Source: Candidatus Thorarchaeota archaeon SMTZ1-83 (GTDB taxonomy: Archaea; Asgardarchaeota; Thorarchaeia; Thorarchaeales; Thorarchaeaceae). Taken from it: 10,029 nucleotides of DNA. This document shows, piece after piece, positions 6,079-10,029 of this stretch. Position numbers and translations under genes: made by a program. Position 1 is the first letter of the stretch. Every line of letters starts with the position of its first letter. The stretch is from the NCBI GenBank assembly GCA_001563325.1, contig LRSK01000255.1:1-10029 (forward strand). Reading direction: 5' to 3'. A model generated the notes under the pieces. The model was given only the letters and a program-made list of their open reading frames with translations, ran no database searches and was not told the DNA's origin.

Positions 6079-7290
6079 CTATAGCCTCTTCTTAACTGCT
6101 AGGAGGACCAATACGACCGAAAAGACGCTGGCAATCGATGCCAGTACTACAAGTTCAGTGCCTATATCCGAAAGAAAGATGAACAGCACTCTTACTGTCA
6201 CAGTATGAAACGCTTCGAGTCCAGAGGCGTCTTTCACAGCTAATATGACCTCGTGAACTCCAACAGACAAGTACCTCAGATTGTATGTGATTTCCGACTG
6301 GGTCCATGTCCCTGTTGCTTGATCCGCCCCATTCAAAGAGATGCGATAACTAAGAGGGAACTGGTCGGATGTTCTCCACACGATCTGAGTATCAGCACCC
6401 TCTGCCATTAGAACCTCATCGGTATGGTTGAGAACGGGACGGTCATTGTCAATGAGTCGACGAGGGTCATTATCTTGCGCGCCGGCAGATCCGGACACAT
6501 TGTAGGGGCCTGGAGGGGAGTAGTCCGACCAGAAGTTCCCCAACCATGTGTTATTGTTTCCTCTGTCTATCGAGTTGGTCCAAGGTTGTGTCACTTGGGA
6601 GTTCCAGCCAATAAGGTTAGCCGAAATCGTGTTGTTCAAAGAGCCAGCAGATATGTCCAACCCCGCCCCTCCATTCCCGTAGATTCTGTTCTCCACAGAT
6701 GAGCAATTTCGGGCCGTTTGAAATGCTATTCCGACAGAGCATGCGTAAATTGTACTCTCCGAGATGCTGCAAGACTGGCTGTCCAACACGTATACTGCAT
6801 AACCGGCATCATAGATGATATTTCGAGATATCTGGACTCCCTCAGAAACCTCGCAGTAGATTGCATACTCCGTTCCAACAAAGACGCAGTCCTCCACTCG
6901 ACAGTTACTAACGTTAGCTAACCTCAAGCAGGTGCCTGCTAGCGCGCGGAGGAAACAATTCTGAATCACGACGTAGGATGAAACGTCCATTATCCGGATA
7001 CAAGGACTATCCGCTGAGATGTTGAATCCTTCAATGATGTACGGGTTGTTCCGGGATCCGTTACCGGGCAGACCCAGGTTCGCCATTTCGCTTTCATTGT
7101 CAACCAGCAAAGGGGGGTCGCCATCAGTCTGTGCAGCTGTAAATGGAACCTCGGAGCACTGAATTTGTACAGAGGATGGGACCGATTCGGCAATCAACGG
7201 TATCACAGTCAAGACGGTGGGCAGGACAAGGAGCATTACTATAGCAAGGGCAGTCCGGCCGTTTCTTGATGCACTGACAAGCCTACTCAA
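6079..7290 (-). CDS. Secreted, membrane-anchored right-handed parallel beta-helix protein (NosD-like repeats)
   Basis: This 403-residue protein starts with a basic segment and hydrophobic stretch (residues 13-33) that looks like a signal peptide, so it is probably exported. It has GLPGNGSRNNPYIIEGFNIS (73-92), the usual entry to archaeal NosD/PbH1 surface proteins. Beta-helix coils of 22-24 residues follow, with aligned positions near 107, 130, 152, 174, 196 and 220. WLGNFWSDYSPPGPY (249-263) is the characteristic exit segment. Residues about 285-368 look like an immunoglobulin-type or PKD-like beta domain (SVGVHEVILAVKDASG). Residues 377-398 form a membrane helix followed by KKRL, an inside anchor. 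It probably faces outward and binds or modifies a surface carbohydrate, or is structural; a catalytic role is not visible. The start is TTG, preceded by GGTGGG about 6 bases upstream. The only internal ATG early on (codon 19) would cut the signal peptide. Confidence 0.85.
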   Translation of the reverse strand: MSRLVSASRNGRTALAIVMLLVLPTVLTVIPLIAESVPSSVQIQCSEVPFTAAQTDGDPPLLVDNESEMANLGLPGNGSRNNPYIIEGFNISADSPCIRIMDVSSYVVIQNCFLRALAGTCLRLANVSNCRVEDCVFVGTEYAIYCEVSEGVQISRNIIYDAGYAVYVLDSQSCSISESTIYACSVGIAFQTARNCSSVENRIYGNGGAGLDISAGSLNNTISANLIGWNSQVTQPWTNSIDRGNNNTWLGNFWSDYSPPGPYNVSGSAGAQDNDPRRLIDNDRPVLNHTDEVLMAEGADTQIVWRTSDQFPLSYRISLNGADQATGTWTQSEITYNLRYLSVGVHEVILAVKDASGLEAFHTVTVRVLFIFLSDIGTELVVLASIASVFSVVLVLLAVKKRL

Positions 7291-7366
7291 GACAGACCCA
7301 CCACAACTGAATGGAAGACTTGCACAGAAAACAGTTTCCTACAACGCCGAATTCCCTAGCCATTCA

Positions 7367-7756
7367 TCAGGGAGGCATGACAACTATCTGAACGCTGGTT
7401 AGCGGGTTCTGCGTTTCAGGATCTATGGCCTCAAACGTATCAAACGCCATCTCGTACTCGAATCTTTGCTCTCGTTTCTTCAGTTCATGAGCAACTCGAA
7501 CAGAGAGACCTACGCCTTTGAATCCGTAGCCCCTTATTGCCACCATCCTGCGGTCACTTCTCACTAGGTCTCTCACTGTCGCGGCAATCTTCGAGATGTT
7601 GATTTTACCAGCTTTGTAAGATATCTCTAGTAGAACGTAGTCGTTGGTCGGAAAGACTGCCACATCGTCCTCCAGATTCAACGATATCCTCTCGTCCCTG
7701 AGTCTGAGCTGTTCAGGAATTCGGTCACGAATTGCCATAGTAGACTTACTTACCAA
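7367..7756 (-). CDS. Small protein resembling the Alba fold, function unassigned
   Basis: The product is at most 129 residues. I do not recognise it as a named family, but from about residue 40 the pattern resembles Alba (archaeal DNA/RNA-binding protein). A strand YVLLEISYKAGKINISK is followed by a helix IAATVRDLVRS, then MVAIRGYGFKGVGLSVRVAHELKKR where Alba has its conserved RGRAISKAVD helix. It ends with a hairpin, FDTFEAID and SVQIVVMPP. The RGRA core is changed to RGYG, so nucleic acid binding is only an inference. Residues 1-35 form a charged extension. The longest frame opens with TTG at 7756; an ATG at 7738 (codon 7, MAIRDRIPEQ) is at least as likely, and neither has a strong ribosome binding site. 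It lies 76 bases upstream of the beta-helix gene on the same strand and may be cotranscribed with it. Confidence 0.7.
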   Translation of the reverse strand: MVSKSTMAIRDRIPEQLRLRDERISLNLEDDVAVFPTNDYVLLEISYKAGKINISKIAATVRDLVRSDRRMVAIRGYGFKGVGLSVRVAHELKKREQRFEYEMAFDTFEAIDPETQNPLTSVQIVVMPP

Positions 7757-7863
7757 TGGCGTCTAATCAACTTGGTGAGAGTGTGTGGACATAACCCAAC
7801 CCTCATATGCGGTGTCCATTTAGTATGAAACAGACGACCTGTCAAGAGTGGAGATAGTCCAGT
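7757..7863. promoter_or_regulatory. Divergent intergenic region with putative ABC operon promoter
   Basis: This region of about 107 bases lies between the Alba-like gene (minus) and the ABC substrate-binding gene (plus). On the plus strand TTTAGTAT at 7819-7826 is a fair box A. Transcription would start near 7848, and GTGGAG at 7848-7853 lies 10 bases before the ATG at 7864. On the minus strand the same stretch reads ATACTAAA and could serve the Alba-like gene. The frame spanning much of this region on the minus strand has no protein-like character and is not called. Confidence 0.35.
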
Positions 7864-8856
7864 ATGGATAGAAACAGGGCGATTGCAGCTGCAATTGTAA
7901 TAATCGTCGTGTCCTCGGGAATAATCGTGGCGGCATGGACCGCAATCAATAGACCTGATGTTAGAATCGGTTATCTTGAGAAGGATCTCCATCAACTCGC
8001 ATTTCGTGTGGCGCTTGTTAATGGATGGTTTGAGGAGGAGGGGATTTCTGTGGAGCTCAAGGTCTATGGCAATGGAGCTTTGGAAATGGACGCCTTCCTG
8101 GGAGATGAGATAGATATGGGCTATCTTGGCGCCGCTCCAGCTCTAACCAAACGAATCAACCAAGACATAATGGTCACCATTCTCGCAGCAGTCAATCTTG
8201 AGGGCTCAGCCATAATGGTGAGGAAGGCTGACTATGATGATGGGACAATTACACACGTTGCCAATCTCACAGGGAAGTCGGTACACATCCCCGGACCTTC
8301 CACAGTTCAGGCTTTTCTCCTAAGGCTTGCTCTCAACCAATCAGGGTTGAGTCCCTCAGACATCACTACTCTGACCACACTTCCTTCATTCATGGCAGAG
8401 TCCCTATCGGCGGCGGAACCTGCCTTTGTGGCTTGGGAGCCATTCAATGCTAGGGCCGAGTATGATGGTCTGGCTGTCCCTCTTGTCCTCTCCGGTGAAA
8501 TCTGGCCACGTCATCCCTGTTGCGTGGTCGCATCGTCGAACTCTTTCCTGGCCTCTAGTCCTGATATTGTTCAAACCGTCATCGATATCCATGTCCGCGC
8601 TGAGGAGTGGATTGTTGCCAACCCGATCGCTGCAATCCAGATTGCTTCAGAGTGGTTGGAGATGGAAGATGCTGTTTCTGCAGTTGAAACCGCTTTCAAC
8701 AGAATCATCTTCGATTACAGTGTGAATCGTACTGGGATTGAGATGTACCTCTCATACCTCATAGACCAGGATATCCTGCTTCCTCACAAGATTCCTCTTG
8801 ATATCGAAGCATTCCTAGGCAGCTTCATCAACACAACATTCGTCGAGAGCACCTAG
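7864..8856 (+). CDS. ABC transporter substrate-binding protein, SsuA/TauA/NMT1 type
   Basis: This 330-residue protein has an N-terminal hydrophobic helix (residues 7-27) after MDRNR, acting as a signal or anchor, so the binding domain faces outward. I see no lipobox cysteine. The mature part opens with VRIGYLEKDLHQLAFRVAL and NGWFEEEGISVELKVYGNG, typical of nitrate/sulfonate/taurine binding proteins, then DEIDMGYLGAAPALTKRIN and VNLEGSAIMVRK. The hinge and ligand segment includes LTGKSVHIPGPSTVQAFLLR, where GPSTVQ corresponds to the usual G-x-x-S-T loop, and PAFVAWEPFNARAEYDG. HPCCVVASS at 218-226 carries adjacent cysteines in the ligand-cleft region. The ligand could be a sulfonate, nitrate, a pyrimidine precursor or another small anion; the sequence does not decide. 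It is followed after 54 bases by the permease gene, and both are probably one transcript. Confidence 0.88.
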   Translation: MDRNRAIAAAIVIIVVSSGIIVAAWTAINRPDVRIGYLEKDLHQLAFRVALVNGWFEEEGISVELKVYGNGALEMDAFLGDEIDMGYLGAAPALTKRINQDIMVTILAAVNLEGSAIMVRKADYDDGTITHVANLTGKSVHIPGPSTVQAFLLRLALNQSGLSPSDITTLTTLPSFMAESLSAAEPAFVAWEPFNARAEYDGLAVPLVLSGEIWPRHPCCVVASSNSFLASSPDIVQTVIDIHVRAEEWIVANPIAAIQIASEWLEMEDAVSAVETAFNRIIFDYSVNRTGIEMYLSYLIDQDILLPHKIPLDIEAFLGSFINTTFVEST

Positions 8857-8910
8857 ACTCTTGAAAGCGACAGAAACAAAAGAAAGACTCGATGTTCAAT
8901 TCGCTTGACG

Positions 8911-9738
8911 ATGTCATCACCAGTGCAGGATGCAGGGAATGTTGCTGTTGAGAAGGCACGCCATCATGAAATACCGTGGTTTCTCGAGTCCAATATCATT
9001 CGTTGGGCATTGGCTAGCCTCATTCTAATCTTACTCTGGGTCGTAATCGCGTTCTTCTCAAGAAGTACTATCATTGAGGTGATAGAGGCCTTCATCATAC
9101 TGTCCACTGAAGGCGACAGCGGCGGATTCGTTCTGGCAGATCACGCTGCCCAGAGCCTGTTCATTGTCACGGTTGGTTTCTGTGTTGCAGTCATAACTGC
9201 CGTTCCGCTAGGTATTGCAATAGGACGGTACAGCATCGCTGATTCTGTTCTCGGACCCGTTGTGGAGGCCACACGTCCTATTCCACCGATAGCATGGATT
9301 CCTCTCTCTCTTCTGATATTCACAAGTCTCCTATCTGCGCAAGTCTTCATCATTTGGATTGGCGCCTTCTTTCCAATCCTAATCAACACGACCACAGGAG
9401 TCAAGCGAACGGAGCCTGTGCACATCGATGTTGCAAAGACCTTCGGGGCCTCTGAATCACGAATCCTGACATCAGTTGTAATCCCTTCCGCGGCACCTGA
9501 GGTGTTTGCCGGGATGCGAATCGGATTTGGCATTGGCTGGATGTGCTTGGTGGCAGCTGAGATGATTGGAAGCAACAAAGGTCTCGGGTATCTTATTTGG
9601 ACAATGCAACAGGTAGGGTGGACAGGTGCAGTAATCGCAAGCATGCTCGTAATAGGCCTGATAGGTTTCCTGATAAGCTACCTACTCCTGATGATCGAGA
9701 AGAGGCTTCTTAGGTGGAGACAGGAGGTCGCTGTCTAG
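8911..9738 (+). CDS. ABC transporter permease, SsuC/TauC type
   Basis: From the ATG at 8911 this protein has 275 residues and about six membrane helices (near 30-49, 82-104, 122-139, 141-160, 205-220 and 240-263). It has the binding-protein-dependent permease signature: RPIPPIAWIPLSLLIF in the middle, and the coupling helix DVAKTFGASESRILTSVVIP matching the EAA loop that docks onto the ATPase. WMCLVAAEMIGSNKGLGYLI at the C-terminal end is typical of the nitrate/sulfonate/taurine family. It forms the membrane channel for the adjacent substrate-binding protein, presumably as a homodimer. A TTG two codons earlier (8905) is possible; no clear ribosome binding site separates the two. Its last 29 bases overlap the end of the ATPase gene on the opposite strand. 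Confidence 0.92.
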   Translation: MSSPVQDAGNVAVEKARHHEIPWFLESNIIRWALASLILILLWVVIAFFSRSTIIEVIEAFIILSTEGDSGGFVLADHAAQSLFIVTVGFCVAVITAVPLGIAIGRYSIADSVLGPVVEATRPIPPIAWIPLSLLIFTSLLSAQVFIIWIGAFFPILINTTTGVKRTEPVHIDVAKTFGASESRILTSVVIPSAAPEVFAGMRIGFGIGWMCLVAAEMIGSNKGLGYLIWTMQQVGWTGAVIASMLVIGLIGFLISYLLLMIEKRLLRWRQEVAV

Positions 9739-10029
9739 TCTGACGTTTCATCGCTTTCTCTTGCTCAACTCTAAGAATATCGAGGATCTTTGCACGATAC
9801 TCAAGACATTCTGGAGACGCCCTGTTCCGCGGTTGCGCCAGGTCTATCTTGTACTCAGCAATTATCGATGATGGGATGTTGCTCATTACGAGGATTCTGT
9901 CTGAGAGAAACACCGCCTCGTCTACGTTGTGCGAGACAAACAGGACAGTCGAGCCTGTTTCCTCACTGATTCGCAAGAATTCTGCCTGAAGGTAGTTCCT
10001 AGTCTGAGCATCCAAATTGGAGAGCGCTT
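9710..10029 (-). CDS. ABC transporter ATP-binding protein, SsuB/TauB type, 5' part outside window
   Basis: The minus strand enters at the right edge with ALSNLDAQTRNYLQ, which includes the D-loop (SNLD for the usual SALD), so Walker A, the signature motif and Walker B lie outside. The visible 106 residues show the H-switch in STVLFVSHNVDEAVFLSDRI, then LVMSNIPSSIIAEYKIDLAQPRNR, the regular C-terminal pattern of nitrate/sulfonate/taurine ATPases. It should energise uptake through the neighbouring permease. It lies on the opposite strand, converging with the permease gene; the stop at 9710-9712 falls inside the permease coding region. Because only this fragment is visible, it could instead belong to a second importer beyond the edge. 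The charged tail, about 25 residues long, overlaps the permease C-terminus on the other strand. Confidence 0.88.
   Translation of the reverse strand, partial: ALSNLDAQTRNYLQAEFLRISEETGSTVLFVSHNVDEAVFLSDRILVMSNIPSSIIAEYKIDLAQPRNRASPECLEYRAKILDILRVEQEKAMKRQTRQRPPVST

Noticed and set aside
7750..7995. Minus-strand frame of 81 codons across the divergent intergenic region
   Set aside because: It overlaps the start of the binding-protein gene on the other strand, and its histidine- and cysteine-rich translation looks random.
9141..9644. Minus-strand open frame of 167 codons inside the permease gene
   Set aside because: It is antisense to a clear permease with an intact EAA loop, and its own translation shows no family pattern.

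Overview
The window looks like a stretch of an archaeal chromosome. It carries a four-subunit 2-oxoacid:ferredoxin oxidoreductase in the order gamma-delta-alpha-beta, a surface parallel beta-helix protein anchored by a C-terminal membrane helix, a small protein resembling the Alba fold, A/T-rich box A-like elements, and several likely TTG or GTG starts. Gene density is high, base composition is moderate, and no tRNA, rRNA, CRISPR array or insertion sequence was seen. The mix of genes reminds me of uncultured anaerobic archaea such as Thorarchaeia and other Asgard lineages. That lineage guess is an inference from gene style and is not demonstrated.

Layout from left to right. Positions 1-1214 (minus) hold the first roughly 400 codons of an acetolactate-synthase-like thiamine diphosphate (ThDP) enzyme that runs off the left edge. 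Divergent from it, 1286-2839 (plus) encodes an unusual membrane protein: a six-helix core like that of cation diffusion facilitators (CDF), flanked on both sides by winged-helix domains, with an extra C-terminal membrane helix. Positions 2917-5945 (minus) are a tightly packed porG-porD-porA-porB operon, with junctions of ATGA, TGAgATG and TAATG. It should oxidatively decarboxylate pyruvate, or a related 2-oxoacid, to the acyl-CoA with reduction of ferredoxin. Positions 6079-7290 (minus) encode the secreted beta-helix protein, and 7367-7756 (minus) the Alba-like small protein. Across a divergent intergenic region, 7864-8856 and 8911-9738 (plus) encode the substrate-binding protein and permease of a nitrate/sulfonate/taurine-type ABC importer. 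The C-terminal part of a matching ATPase gene converges on the permease from the right edge (9710-10029, minus), overlapping it by 29 bases.

The por operon is a central energy and carbon module, and the ThDP enzyme may act on the same 2-oxoacid pool. The ABC genes form one import system split over two strands. The most unusual item is the CDF-like protein, because two winged helices on a membrane metal-transporter-like core suggest a membrane-bound regulator or a regulated transporter. None of the functional calls was checked by database search.
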